From positions 1-64,000 of the forward strand of contig JADLZL010004325.1 in NCBI GenBank assembly GCA_015844335.1: 64,000 nucleotides of DNA, given 5' to 3'. The DNA comes from Chrysopogon serrulatus (taxonomy: Eukaryota; Streptophyta; Magnoliopsida; Poales; Poaceae). The notes under the pieces are model-generated. The model was not told the origin of the DNA, did no database searches, and saw nothing but the letters and a program-made list of their open reading frames with translations. Below, piece by piece: positions 36,750 to 48,744 of this stretch (position 1 is the stretch's first letter; the number at the start of each line of letters is the position of its first letter). Position numbers and translations under genes: made by a program.

Positions 36750-39700
36750 TTAATAGTCCTTTCTAATACCACCGTAATCAATGGAACAATTATAAAAGTC
36801 TAGCCGGCCGCTTTTGCCCGTAATTATTCTTGAACCGAGGCGGGCAATGGAGTATTTTCCTTCTTTGCTCACAATATGCTTCAAGATGAATTCCGCTATC
36901 TCCTCTTGAAATCCTTGAATCTCCATGTCGGGATCATATTGTGTCCATATTTCGCCCATTTGTCGAGCAATCAATAGGGAGCATTAATATAAGCTATAAG
37001 AGAATTTTATGGCATATAAAAATGGAATTAATACCTTCTGATCCGCTTTGGCGTTTTTCATGCCAAACCATTGCCTTGTGGCCCACATTACGTAGAACCC
37101 ACATTCATTATTAAACTGCGGTTGGTCTAGGTACGATCGCATTTCACTGCACCTTGAAGTTTACTTTGCATCTTATTTTGCGCCACAATATTAATTGGGA
37201 AAGAAAAGTAACATTAAGTGTGGTATACACATACACGCACATATATATATATATATAACTATATAACTTTATTTGTTTATAAAAATGTTAACTTACTCTT
37301 GTAACGCATACAGTAGAGGACCTATCGAGTTAGGGGATTCTTTTCGGAGTCCCACACCTCAATAAGGTTTCTTTTAATATCGATATCGATAAAGATAAAA
37401 TGGTGCCTGCAACCACAAAGTCCAATTTATATTAAAATAGTTTAATTAGCTATATAAAATACGTAGAAATAATGGTAGAGACCACATACGCGCAGTTATA
37501 GGTCAAAGCACGTTCGATTTATTTTTGTTGGCAAAACCCTTGAACAACTTTGGAGAGAATTTGTATCATTCCATTCGGTCGTAGCCTTCGTCTCCTCTAC
37601 AAGTTGGCTCATTCACTATGGTTGGGTCCAAGAAGGCTACATATTTAATGTTATTTCGTATCGTGTATTCATGTAGCCACTGCATAGAGTATGAGATATG
37701 ACTAATAATGAAAAAAAGATGTAGTTATTTATGAATTCATGCGGGTAGTAGGGTACTTACATAGTCCACAGGACCATTATACGTAATATCGAGGTCGCGT
37801 CTTTGATATAATTGGAATAAGTCTTCAAAAGCTATGTCTTTGCAAAGTTTCCTCAAGATGATCAAAAGACTTCTCCGGCCGGAATAATTGCTTCAAACCC
37901 ACCTTGATCTGTTTTGGTTGCCTCGGCCAAGTAAAAAGTATGTAAATCACGCATACGTGTTGTAAGAGCCTTCATCTCCTCTTTTGTTTCCAAAGCAAAT
38001 CTTGACCTCTTTGATACTTGTATCTTTGGTTTTGCCATTTCATACTCCTTATTAGTACAACCATAAACTATGGCCCTAGCATCCTCTAGGGATAGGCTGT
38101 TGTTACGCTCCATCAATTTATATACTTCTAGCTCGGGGCGAGGTGCCGCTCATCTTCCCTTTCTTCATTGAGCTTCTTTGCGAGCTTGTGCGTCAAACTT
38201 CGAACCACGATCGTCCACTTAGAAGGCTGCCATAGATTTCTCAAAAATCGGTTGCATGCCTGCAGGTTAGGCAATTCTATGTCATTCTGCTTCATCTTAG
38301 ATGTAATACTCCCGCTCATTTGCTTTTTGTTTCCTTTGTTGGCATCCTCTTTTATAGAATCGAGAGGACCTTTTGCACGATCTAGATCTAGTTACGGGAG
38401 TCGGCCTTGCGGCTTCTTTTGATTTTGGGGGGAAGGGGTCTACGATTATCATGTCTTCCGGCCGAAGATGAAGGATTGTGGGGAGGCGGGGGAGGTGGAG
38501 GAGGTGGAGGAGGTGCAGCCCCCACATTGCTCGGGGTTGACAAAGTGGGGGTAGGAGCCGTAGCCGGATCCCCCACATTCCTTGGGGGGGTGATGGAGGG
38601 TGGAGGCGGAGATACCTCATCTCGTCTAGGGGGTTGAGGCTGGGGAATGAGCGGGCGCATCATGAATTGGGAGAGCTTGGTCATGACATGTCCGGTGAAG
38701 ATTCAGCTTCATCCTCATCATCCGAGGACTCTTGGTGGTCGAGCTTCATGTACCGCTTCCGCCACGGGACACGAAGACGAAGGTTCTGAACCAGCCCGCG
38801 GCCCTCTTCTTCTTGTGGGGGTAATCAATGGGTATCTTGTTAAACTTTTTGTGTCAGAATTCTATCAATGGTGACATTCCAATAACCCAAAGGAATTGGT
38901 TGACCATTAGTTAACCCTTCTCCTTGAGGCCAAGCTTTGGCCGACCGCCACCTTAATGCATCGTCCATTGTTGGCGGATGTACTGACCTCACATTAACCG
39001 CTTCTGTTATGTTGTCCACCGGATGAGGTAATCTTGCCTCGGCATCATCTATGGGGGTTGATCCACGGCTACTACGACCCTTAACCACTGGGCTCAAGCA
39101 TGTGGGGACGGGGCTGCAGATCAATTGTGCGAGGAGCTTGTGCTTGGGAGGCCATAGCTTCTAGTTGGTTAACTCTGTCTTCCATTATCTTTAGGCGGCT
39201 CTCATACATAGCTTCTTTAGCCGCCTCTCGTTCTGTCTAGCCCTTGTGTGGCTACGATAAGAAGCAATGTCTTCCTCGAAAGCTACCTTCCAGTTCACAA
39301 GACCAGCTCCCTTGTGCGGCCGGGGTGCTCCTTGTTACCAAGTGTGCGGGAGAGCACATCGTTCTCCCTATCGGACCTGCGTCTCCCTTGGTTCACCTCT
39401 TCCGTTAGAGTGGAGATAGTCTGAACTAGGCTGCCCACATGTTCATTTGGGGACTGATAGGGTGCCGTCTTCAATATTGTGCCGTGCACCCCTAGCCATA
39501 ACAAAGTGAAGAGACCTAATGCGCCGGTCGGCGGTCTCGGGCGTAACACCACGGCGTTCCATCTCATCAAACTCCTTCTCCCATTGAAGCACCTTCTTTG
39601 GAATAGCCACGAGAGCCGAGACGGTGAGGATTTGTCGACTTTCTTTGAGTTTTCCTTATTCTTCGCACTCAAATCCTTATACTCATCGAGAGTTCTGTAT

Positions 39701-40164
39701 CGCTTGAATTCTTCCCAGTAGGGCCTACGCTTGTGGTGGTCACCTTTATCAAAGTCGGGATCCTCCTGCTCATTGATATATTCCTTTTGCAATTTCGTCT
39801 TATAACTCTTGAAGGCGATCCCCATTTTTCTATAACCCTTTTTTTCGACTACCCGCTCATCATAATCACGAGGGAAAGTGAAATATCCTTTGAACATTGT
39901 CCATAACTCCTCCTTCAAAGTTTCGGGAACCTTCCATACGTCATCTTCTTTCCCTATCCGGCGCCTAAACTTTATTGGGATGAAGTCCCTCGCAAGAATC
40001 GAGAGGATAGTCTTGTATGGCCCCAACGCCTTGCGTGGGAGTAGTGGCTCCCCAACTTGGTCGAACTCAAAGATGTGCCGGTGCGCATCCTTTCCCGTAG
40101 GAAGCCTTGACACACCGCGCTTGGACCTTGGCTTCTTTGCACGAGATCCACTAGGTTCCTCCAT
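36750..40164 (-). pseudogene. CACTA second gene: Transposase_24-like with C48 (Ulp1-like) protease
   Basis: The minus-strand start at 40164 gives MEEPSGSRAKKPRSKRGV and a basic N terminus. A Transposase_24-like region follows with YWEEFKRYRTLDEYKDLSAK, then RENDVLSRTLGNKEHPGRTR after compensating shifts near 39600 and 39400. Next come a poly-proline tract (about 38480-38520), a helical region, and a C48 peptidase end in separate exons. The catalytic His lies in HHFIFIDIDIKRNLIEVW (His codons 37400-37405), Gln at 37116-37118 and Cys at 37101-37103 in NNECGFYVMWATRQWFGMKN. The last exon ends at 36750. In-frame stops (a TGA in place of an expected Trp codon near 37570, a TAG near 37325) and frameshifts show decay. 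Intact relatives probably cleave SUMO-like conjugates; their role in transposition is unsettled. Confidence 0.75.
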
Positions 40165-40562
40165 TGATCAGGCTGCACAAAACCAATTAATTCGCCTTAG
40201 ATTCTCCCTTGCATTTATTGATTAGAGTGCTTGTAAGCATTCAATTATGACCTAACAAATATACCTCTTCGTCTTGGTCAAATTTGGAGACAAGCGCTAG
40301 GGGTCCATGCTTCGTCATACGCTTCACCATCATCATTGGCACCTTCGTTTCTCGTCCTATTTTGTGGTCCTTACGGTGGGTCTCTCGTGGTGTTGTTAGC
40401 CGCTTCTTCTTGTGCCCTAGTACTTCGGCGACCCGGTGAATTGGCGACGACGAATAGTCATCGTTCTATCTCTGTCTAGATGGTTGTCGAGACTAGATAT
40501 ATATGATGGGTTGTTTAATTTGGCTACATGGAATAACAGGAACCATATATTAGCTTAGAAAC

Positions 40563-40566
<4 letters not shown>

Positions 40567-40645
<79 letters not shown>
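40567..40645. repeat. (AT)n microsatellite
   Basis: Near-perfect alternating AT run of about 78 bp inside the CACTA element, upstream of its second gene. Confidence 0.97.
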
Positions 40646-40648
<3 letters not shown>

Positions 40649-41559
40649 ATACACCAAATTAGAACTTCATAAGCCAAATAAATTACAATGACCTTCAACT
40701 TACTACAAGTCGCGTACACTCTACATTGACCTCCAAATAAAAAAAGGCAATGAACATAACTAGAAAGAAAATGATGATATCCTTAGTGTGAATCCTATCT
40801 ACGGCGACAGCCTTGTCTCCGATCTCAATTTCCCTGCGTGTAGAGGAACTACACGGTGCTCTGCTTTTTGGGGAACACGGTTTCCACACCGTGCCATATA
40901 TGCATGGTAGGCCTCGGTTGCTTCAGATTTTTTTTGTCGTATCTCTTGTGCAATGCACCCGGGTAGCAATTCACTTGAGGATGGCACTCCTCCCAAGTAC
41001 GGTAGATGCGGGGGCACGGCCAACAAACACTACATACCGTTTTCCCATGTGGCCTAAAGATTGAGACAATGTAATTGGGTTTCAACTAATTAATCAATTG
41101 AAGTAGCATCCGAGTCACCATATATAGCAAGAAATGTAGACTCATATTAAGTCCCTGCGATTATGAACAAACAAGTTCAAATATAGATTTAACCATATTA
41201 ATTCATGCACACTCATGGTCACATAGTAATAGCATTTCTTGGTCACATAGCAAATTTAAAGTAATGGGCACATAGCACAATGATGGGTGTATATATACAT
41301 ATATATCTCCAAAATCATATGTAATTTAGCAATAGCATTTCTCAAATAATAGTATAATCATATATCTGAACTGAAGCAATAGCATTAATTAATATTTCAT
41401 GGTCAAAAATTAATGTAGTGTAATCATATTTTATGGACACAAATTCTTCAAAATGGACATAGCAAACATATCAATATCATTTCATACAACATTGCAAGCT
41501 AATATATGGACAAAGGTAGCAAGAATTGTGAGAAAATTTCTTAGTGGCATTGCATCGAA

Positions 41560-42110
41560 CACTTGGAGGGCGTGGTGGCCGAACTCACTGTTGACAAGGT
41601 GGAAGACGGTGGCCCGCGCTCCCTGCTGGTCTGGTGGCGTCGGTAAGAATGGCGGTGGCGGCGGTGCTCGGTGGTGCAGCCTCCTTGCTGCCGAAGAAGG
41701 TGCTCCGGGGGGCGTAATGCGTATGCGCGGCGGTGAGCTCCGGTGGGCGCCGGCGGTCGCGTCGAGGCAGCGCGCACGGCGAGCGGTGAGGACGGCGGAG
41801 GTGCCCGGAGGCCAAGGCGCTGGGCGGTGCAGTGCGTGCGGCGTCACGGGAACGGCGGCGAGCACCGGCGAGCAATGTGCGACAGCGGCGAGGCGGCGGA
41901 ATGCTCCGGCGGTTGTTTCGGCGTCGGAGTGGTTTTCAATGAAGAGGCGCGAACATACTGCTTTTATACCAGGCCACCCTTCACTGCCGGCGCTAAACAC
42001 CAGCCGGCAGTGAAGAACCCCTTCAGTGCCGGTGATGAATGGAACCGGCACTGAAGGTCCATATGACTGCCGGTGCTAAAGCCCAGCCGGCAGTGAACGC
42101 TTAAACAAAT
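41560..42110. other. GC-rich block with foreign CACTA-like subterminal repeats
   Basis: 41560-41960 is GC-rich with overlapping open frames on both strands and no motifs. 41965-42105 then holds repeated 'cactgccgg(c/t)gctaaa', 'agccggcagtgaa' and 'aaccggcactgaagg' modules. These resemble subterminal repeats of a different CACTA subfamily from those at 36300 and 46100. The block probably marks a nested or recombined second element; no CACTA terminus was found next to it. Confidence 0.5.
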
Positions 42111-42142
42111 AAAAATATAAATATCCTATCTACTCCGAACAT

Positions 42143-42214
42143 CCCCACGTAGCGTAATGGTTACAGCCGTTCACTGTCTCAGGCGCGGCCAGGGTTCGAA
42201 TCCCTACCCGGGCC
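42143..42214 (+). other. tRNA-like sequence (A and B box), pseudogene or SINE head
   Basis: TAGCGTAATGGTTA resembles a pol III A box and GGTTCGAATCC is a perfect B box within a CAGGG/CCCTA-like T arm. The 5' and 3' ends do not pair as an acceptor stem and the anticodon arm is poor, so it is not a functional tRNA. It may be a tRNA-derived promoter fragment carried by the CACTA. Confidence 0.45.
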
Positions 42215-42749
42215 AAATTTTTTTAAAATTTTATTTATATATGCTGATGATTTTCAAATAAGATGATTTTCGAATCCCTACCAGTTTTTCTCCCTCATTT
42301 TAACTCCAAATAAGATGATTTTTTTTCCTAAATTTGTCTAAAATCAACCTCTTTCTTGCTGCACTAACCATATAGCAATTTCAGCAGTTTTTTAGTTTTG
42401 AAATTTTCAAATTTGAAATTTGGAGAGGTTCCACTACATTTTATGCAGTATAGAGTGCCTCGAATCAAAAATTTTTGAACATCAAACTTGGTGCACCCAT
42501 CATTCCCTACAACTTTTATTAATGCATTTTCACCATTTGATAATTTTTTCTCACACTATGTGTGAAAAATATTGAAACAACTCAAAATTCAAATCTCGGC
42601 CGATTTGAGCCATGTAAATTTCCTCAAATCAAAAAATTTTGAACTGCAAAGTTGGTGCACTCATGGTTATGTACAACTTTTATTTAGGTCATTTCTCCAT
42701 TTGAGAAAGTTAGAGTACACCTGATTCACAAATCTACACAACCCTTTAT

Positions 42750-44814
42750 CGAGTCATAATGACATGCAAGGTCATGGGCCTTCATACAACCATAGTTAAA
42801 TTTCAACTCTCTCATGTTCACTAGCCTCTTCGGGTTTATACAAGTACCTGTCGGGACTTTTAGTTCATTGAAGAATGAAAGGAGCACCTCTTTTTTCTGT
42901 TGTTTTCGGTGTCCATGATGCCACTTAGGAAGTTTTATTTGACCATCCTCAAGAGTGATTTGGATGCAGCTCCTTCCTCGACCCTAAGTGTTTCATATCT
43001 AGGCGTGTTGCGAGTGAATCTTTTCTTTGTGCCTCCTGTGTTCATTAAGGTGTTGAGCGTGTTGCCACACACATTTTTAGTAATGTGCATTGGATCAAGG
43101 CAATGACGTACACTCAATAACGGCCAAGATAAGGTAGTTTTCGAGAAAATTGACTTTTTCTTCCAAATAGACTCGGCGAGGTGCCTGAACTGCCCCCTCA
43201 CCCTTTCCATGGACAACATTGAGTTTGCTAACCTCTCGTAGTATCTGTTTTTCCATTTCGATAATCTGGAGGTCCACGTCTTTCAATTGTCCCATCGAAG
43301 TCTTTTTTCGTTTTTCGCGGTAAGGGTGGTCATCGGGTAGGAACATACGGTGACCCATATAAGCCATTTTCTTGTTTTCCGGTAGATGTACCGCATGGGT
43401 TGAGTCCAAGCACTCTACGCATCCAAGTATATCCTTTTGTCTTCTCTCCGGATAAGCTACCTCGCCTGGCGGTCGTGATTGTAGCGATTAGTACTACCTT
43501 GATTGTCACATGTTTCTTTTTTATACTCATCCCAAACATCCGGTACCCCCAGTATGCCACAACTCCAACAGTTCATCAATCACTTTGGTTCTAGGAAAAC
43601 ATCGATATCGTTCCCGGGTTGTTTCGGCCCTTGGATCAGTAGTGGCATCCGGATGTATGACCTCTTCATACTGACACCAAGGTGGAAGGTTGTATATACA
43701 AAGCGTCACCGGCCAAGTGCTATGATTGCTTCTAACCCGGTCGAAAGGATTCATCCCATCTCGTGCTCAAACCCACCCAAAGGTGCCGCACCTCACCACC
43801 AATGTTCTTATAGCACATGGTGTTAATAGTCCTCCGATGCGCCCCATCGGCCGGGTGCCGCAAACATTGTATCTTTCTTACGCTCTTCACCGTGCCCGGC
43901 AGTAACAACTTGGCTGACTTTGCATTTGCAAATAGCCTACGCACCCGTGGAGCTATAGGAAAATACCGGACTACCTTTACAGGCCCTCCTTTTGTCTTGC
44001 TACCATCGTTGGACGGCCCTTGCTTGTACCTAGGAGCTTTACACCTAGGGCACGCATCCAAGTCTTTGTATTTATCTCCACGGTATAGTATGCAATCATT
44101 GGGACATGCATGGATTTTTTCAACCTCAAGACCGATTGGACAGATCATTTGCTTACATAGGTATGTCTTTTCTGGAAGCTCATTTTGTGGTGGTAGCAGT
44201 TTTCTTACTATTCCTAGCAGCTGATCGAAGCCTTTATCGCTCAATCCATTTGAAGATTTGAACTCTAATAGCATGATGTTCGCTTCAAGTTTGCTCAGTC
44301 CACACCCTGGATACAATGGTGTCTTGCCATCTTTTCTCATTTTCTCTAGTTTTTTCAACTGTCTATCGCTAAGGAATCCACTCTCAACATCATGTAGCAA
44401 CTGCGAAATGCCATCATTATGCTCAGTGTCGTCAGCTAACGTATCCCTCAACATATCATTAACGGCGGTAGCCTCGGTACACGTGTTGACACTAGGATCC
44501 TCGTTTGTCACATTCTCGTGGACGGCTATGTCAGGCATGGGCACATCATCATTGTAATGTTCTTGTGGAACATTGTCAACAACTTCCCCATGCATACTCC
44601 ATATCGTGTAGTCACTCATGAACCCCCTTGTGATCAAATGTGTACGTATGGATTCCAACGTTCTCCATTTTCTAACATTTCCACAATCTTTGCATGGACA
44701 GAATACAGGTTGCCCCTCACGAACATTAGCTTTGGCTACGTGGAGGAAGCTGGAGACACCAATCAAGTACCGTGGGTCCGTTCGGGACACACCGTACATC
44801 CACTCTCGATCCAT
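42750..44814 (-). pseudogene. CACTA TNP2-type transposase (TnpD-like), frameshifted and truncated
   Basis: The minus-strand ATG at 44814 opens MDREWMYGVSRTDPRYLIGV, the transposase-associated N-terminal domain, with FCPCKDCGNVRKW as its Cys motif. The TNP2 domain follows: GLSKLEANIMLLEFKSSNGL, then CPNDCILYRGDKY and CPRCKAPRYK (zinc-binding cysteines). After about residue 330 the frame is lost, but pieces persist in other frames: STWPVTLCIYNLPPW, KVIDELLELWHTG, MAYMGHRMFLPDDHPY and LDPMHITKNVCGNTLNTL, then NELKVPTGTCINPKR near 42830. The match ends near 42750, so the DUF4218-type C-terminal half is missing. At least four frameshifts are visible. The intact family nicks and joins CACTA ends. 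Confidence 0.85.
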
Positions 44815-44879
44815 CTCTGCATTGATAATATTAGGACACATCAAGACACGCAAAAAATGATACGAGACACACATATAAA

Positions 44880-45750
44880 TTAAATTTTTAGCTAAACAAT
44901 ACAGACATGCGATTTAAACATGAAATTTAAGAAAATAAAAAATTAGAGACAACAATATTAGAATTAAAGATTATTCCATGAACATTTAGTTTGCACCAAA
45001 TATTAAACAATATTAAAGTTAACAAACAAATAATTTGTTGACATAAATTACTATAGAATAATCATAAAGAATTATTATGTTACGTGACATAACCATTAAA
45101 ATTACCATCAAAATATTTTATTTGCACACAATGTCTACCTAGGTGATGTGTAAATAGTGGAGACTGCACCATTGACAATAATTTAAGTCTAAATTAAACA
45201 ATATTTTGGTAGGTGACAAAATAATTAATTTGCTCGTCATAAATCTAATAGAAATAATACTCTCAACTTCTAACTACCTACAACTACTTATACCATCACA
45301 TACTAATATTAATCAATACTAAGCATATTGGTTCATTTGCTAACTAACACTGTACAATCAATGTATCACATATCGGTTCTAATATTAATCAATACTAATA
45401 TTTATCATAATAAGAATTTAATCTAGACTCTCTAGTGCTAACTAACACTAACCAATTAATATATCACATACTAATTAATATCAATCTTTAGCATTGATCA
45501 TGTAGATATACCTAAGAAATATATGGGTTGGTACACACTAACCTTTTTTGTACAATAGATTATCCACAATTCGATTTCAAGGCTCCCTCAAAATCTAATT
45601 TCAAGCTCCCTAGAAAAGAAAGCACAAAAAAAAAAAGATCATATCAAACAAATTAGCCATAATTAATGGTCACAATCCAAGGATTCGCTGTTGGCTACTA
45701 ACCTTTAGTGCAAATAAAGCAATCGGTTGGCCTAATTTCAAGAAAACCTT
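44880..45750. other. AT-rich 5' region of the CACTA element
   Basis: Very AT-rich, non-coding sequence between the transposase start and the subterminal repeats. No promoter motif could be singled out. Confidence 0.5.
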
Positions 45751-46150
45751 GCTTCATTCATGGAGAACAGCGGCCGCAACAATGGAGACGGGGAGGCCCG
45801 CGCGCGGCTTCCTCCGCCGAGAATGGCGAGTGGAGAGGAAGAAGAGGACGCCGCCACCTTTTTTGTGGTGTCGGTTCATCACTGGCGGTTTCAAGCCGAA
45901 CCGCCATTGAAACGGTATGTTCAATGTCGGTTCTATTCTAGAACCGGCAAGTGATGTAAACCGAGGGCATCAATGGCGGTTCCAAATGCTAACCGGCACC
46001 GATAAGGCTCTTGAGTGTCGGTTCTCATGGCTCCCGGACATGTTTCGATTTTTTCGAAGCAAAGAACCGCACAGATGGGTTATCGGTGCGGTTTTTGTAT
46101 AACCGACAGCAAAGGTGCCGGCACTGATAACCGAATCTGTAGTAGTGCAG

Positions 46151-47660
46151 TTGCCGGCTACGAACATTAGCTTGCTTTTTACTAGTACGTTTTGTTGAGA
46201 CGTACGTACGTTTGCAAGTGCGTACGTGGCGAACTGGCGACGCGAGGCGATATGCAGCGTCCAAGTCATTGATTTTCATATATATAATCGACGAGAACAT
46301 AGCGTGTGTGGATCCTGATGAACCGGAAGAGTTGAGGAGGATTTGGCTGCGGATTCAGCCTCAGCCTGCCTAGCTTTAATTAATTTATTATTTAATTCAT
46401 CACACTGCGCTGAAAGCTAGCTTGAAAACGTATGTACAAGTCGACCCGGGTTGATCGAGTTGAGGGGAACACGACCGAGGTAGTATATAGCATGGTGCGC
46501 GAGCGCAGTGCAAGTTGCCGGCCGTCTGCAGATCGACGCTGTGGCAAGCATGCATGGGTGTCAGCACTCAGCACATCGATCGATATCAATCTCGGCTGGC
46601 TGGCGAGACAGAATTAGACACCGTGGCTACGTACGACGACGTCTCGAAGAGCCGAAGCTGATTAAGCGAGCAATAATAAGCCAGCTAGCTAGCAGGCCTG
46701 TCCACCAATTAATCAACAGGCGTACAGTATATAATACGTACAACAAGTTGCACAAGTGGTCTGCGCAAGGACTGCAGTGATAAAGAAAAGGTTGATCGAT
46801 CCGATGACCCTCTGAAGCTAGCTTAGCTATAGCAGATCTCCATCGATCGTTTCTGGATTATTCTGACGGATCGGAGCTAGCTAGGTCATTGCATGCAGAT
46901 AAAGTTCCCACGCACGCACACGCATGTTACGCAACACCATGCAAAGCTAGATCCCATCGTCAAAAGCAATGTAATATGGGAAACCTAGGATGCATCGATC
47001 GAGTTGTATGTGCGTGCGTGCGTGTGTGTGTGTGGATCTGCGGGCGCCTTGGGCTCCCATTGCACATGTTGCATGTGGCGACTGGCGTCATACATATCCA
47101 AGGCCGAGCCAAGGCCGCGGTTTTTGGTGTGCTCCAGTCCTCCAGATTGAACCTTAATCGTAAGGTTTTGGTGGCACCATGTATTTTTTTTCTTATGTAA
47201 AGGTTTTGCACCATGCTGATCAAACGTTTTGCGAGCAAGCTGCAGGAAGTTTTTTTTTCTACAACAAGCTGCAGGAAGCTGAATGATACGCCCCGTCTTC
47301 TACAGTCCACCTTCATCTTGCAGTGCCTGGTCGGCGAGAAATTTGCCGTTGCCACTTGCCAGCCCAAGAGTAGTAGAGTACCCACGCGCCTCGGGCTTTC
47401 ACAGGCCCAGGCCGTCAGGAGGAGCGGGGCCCGTCTTTCAACATGGTGGCCGAGCACGATCTGTTAAGACACCCTGGGCCGATCTCTACAGATACAGAAT
47501 CGCAGCCATGAATGAGCCCATAGACTGTGTGTCTGAAACAGGGGCCGGACGTTCAGTGTGGATCTTGCCAAAAAAAAAGGGGGGGGGTGGTGGGGGGGGG
47601 GGCAAAAATGTTAGTGGGCTAGGTTTGGCATAAAAAGGAAAGGAAAAGGTTAAAAACCTA
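46151..47660. other. Intergenic spacer
   Basis: No gene is supported. It contains a TG-rich stretch near 47008-47032 and a G-rich low-complexity run at about 47570-47602. The minus-strand frame at 46960-47457 shows no family features. Confidence 0.45.
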
Positions 47661-47667
47661 GGGTCAC

Positions 47668-47671
47668 AAAA
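47668..47671 (-). terminator. Pol III T-run terminator of tRNA-Val
   Basis: TTTT on the minus strand lies 7 bp downstream of the discriminator base, a normal RNA polymerase III stop. Confidence 0.8.
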
Positions 47672-47678
47672 CAGAATC

Positions 47679-47751
47679 TGTTGCTGCCCAGGATCGAACT
47701 GGAGACCTTCAGTGTGTAAGACTGACGTGATAACCACTACACCACAGCAAC
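47679..47751 (-). tRNA. tRNA-Val (anticodon UAC)
   Basis: Read on the minus strand the 73-nt sequence starts GTTGCTG and ends CAGCAAC plus discriminator A, giving a perfect 7-bp acceptor stem. The A box (TGGTGTAGTGGTTATCACG) and B box (AGTTCGATCCT) are both good. The anticodon loop CTTACAC between CAGT/ACTG arms gives anticodon TAC, which decodes valine GUA codons. There is no intron and CCA is not encoded, as expected for a nuclear gene. Confidence 0.96.
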
Positions 47752-48123
47752 TATGATGGTACTATCGTGCTAAAAGTTTAATTTATATCTACTAATCATG
47801 TAATCAGATCAGGGCCACCACCACGCGGACCAGCGGCGCCCAAGCGGAACCCACAGGCAGATTAGGGGCTTTGCTTGGTTGCGGCTCAGGCAGGGTAGAT
47901 GCTGAGGCAGCACAAGTTGCTATCAAAAGCATGCATATCTATCAAAATGCATCGACTGGTGTTGCTAGCTAAACCAAACAAGCTCCAGCTCCAAACGCTC
48001 ATAGCAGTCTTATTCGTTTCAACTTATCAGTCATTGCAACAGTATTTTTCTCAAAAAGAAGTCAGTCGTTTCAGCTTATAAGTCCTATCAAACAACAATA
48101 TGTTCATTCATATTAAATTAATA

Positions 48124-48353
48124 CTCCCTCCATTATCTTTTTACAAAATGTACACAAATATTAAGATCAAACTTTAAAATTTTGACCAATAATTTACCTA
48201 ACAATTCTAATTACTATACTATAAACTTGATACGTTTAGATTGAAAATTAAATATACTATCTAAATAGCACATATTTATATATGTTATGAATAAATGGTC
48301 AGCGCATAGTTTAAAAGACATGCTGCGCCTTATTAAAAAAATAATGGAGATAG
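48124..48353. mobile_element. Stowaway-like MITE (divergent)
   Basis: Starts CTCCCTCCATTATC and ends with the inverse-like ATAATGGAGATAG, flanked by TA on both sides. AT-rich and non-coding. Confidence 0.75.
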
Positions 48354-48366
48354 TATGTAGATACGT

Positions 48367-48664
48367 TCCCCTTTTTTTTTTTTTTTTTGACGCCTCATCA
48401 TGCAGATGCAATTTGTAGTATCTGTTTATGTACAACTCACACCGACCCTACCCACACACACCACACTCACATCACGAGTACATAAGCAACCTACAACTAC
48501 ACTCAGATCACTAGACCGCGTCCTTCTTGAGATCACCGGATCTATTCATAGCTCTGTATACGACGGGCACGTCATATTTCTGCTCGACGCGTTGAGCGCT
48601 TCCTTTGTTAGATGGAGTAAAGCTAAACTACGCGAGCACAAAGATCTCGTCTTCATAGCCAGTT
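48367..48664 (-). mobile_element. Au-like SINE (copy A)
   Basis: A T-run (the A tail of a minus-strand element) is followed by 'tgtagtatctg', a CA-rich part, 'cgcgtccttcttgagatcacc' and 'gacgggcacgtc'. These phrases recur in order in the copy at 58750-59078 and match the style of the grass Au SINE as I recall it. It ends only about 80 bp before the ATG of the DUF3598 gene. Confidence 0.55.
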
Positions 48665-48744
48665 AGCCGCTTGGTGGGTCATCGTTCATCGATAAGGCTT
48701 AGCAGCGCTCCCGCCTCCCTCTGCCACTCCGCTAGGCACTAGCC

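Larger units (their letters stand above)
36283..46147 (-). mobile_element. CACTA (En/Spm) DNA transposon, 9.9 kb, defective
   Basis: The right terminus read inward is CACTACTACAGATTCGG and the left terminus is CACTACCTCAGATCAGC; about 30 bp align with modest divergence. The 3-bp duplication CAG flanks both ends (36280-36282 and 46148-46150), as expected for CACTA. Subterminal regions at both ends carry repeated 'ccggcaccgat', 'gtgcggtt' and 'tgtcggttc' modules. Both genes read on the minus strand: a TNP2-type transposase near the right end, then a Transposase_24/C48-protease gene. Both are broken, so the copy cannot move by itself. Confidence 0.92.

Noticed and set aside
40567..40645. Possible origin or regulatory AT element
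   Set aside because: It is a plain AT dinucleotide microsatellite.
41453..42054. Overlapping 186- and 189-codon frames inside the CACTA
   Set aside because: They overlap on opposite strands in GC-rich DNA, include subterminal-repeat sequence, and show no motif.
42143..42214. Functional tRNA gene
   Set aside because: The A and B boxes are good but the acceptor and anticodon arms do not pair.
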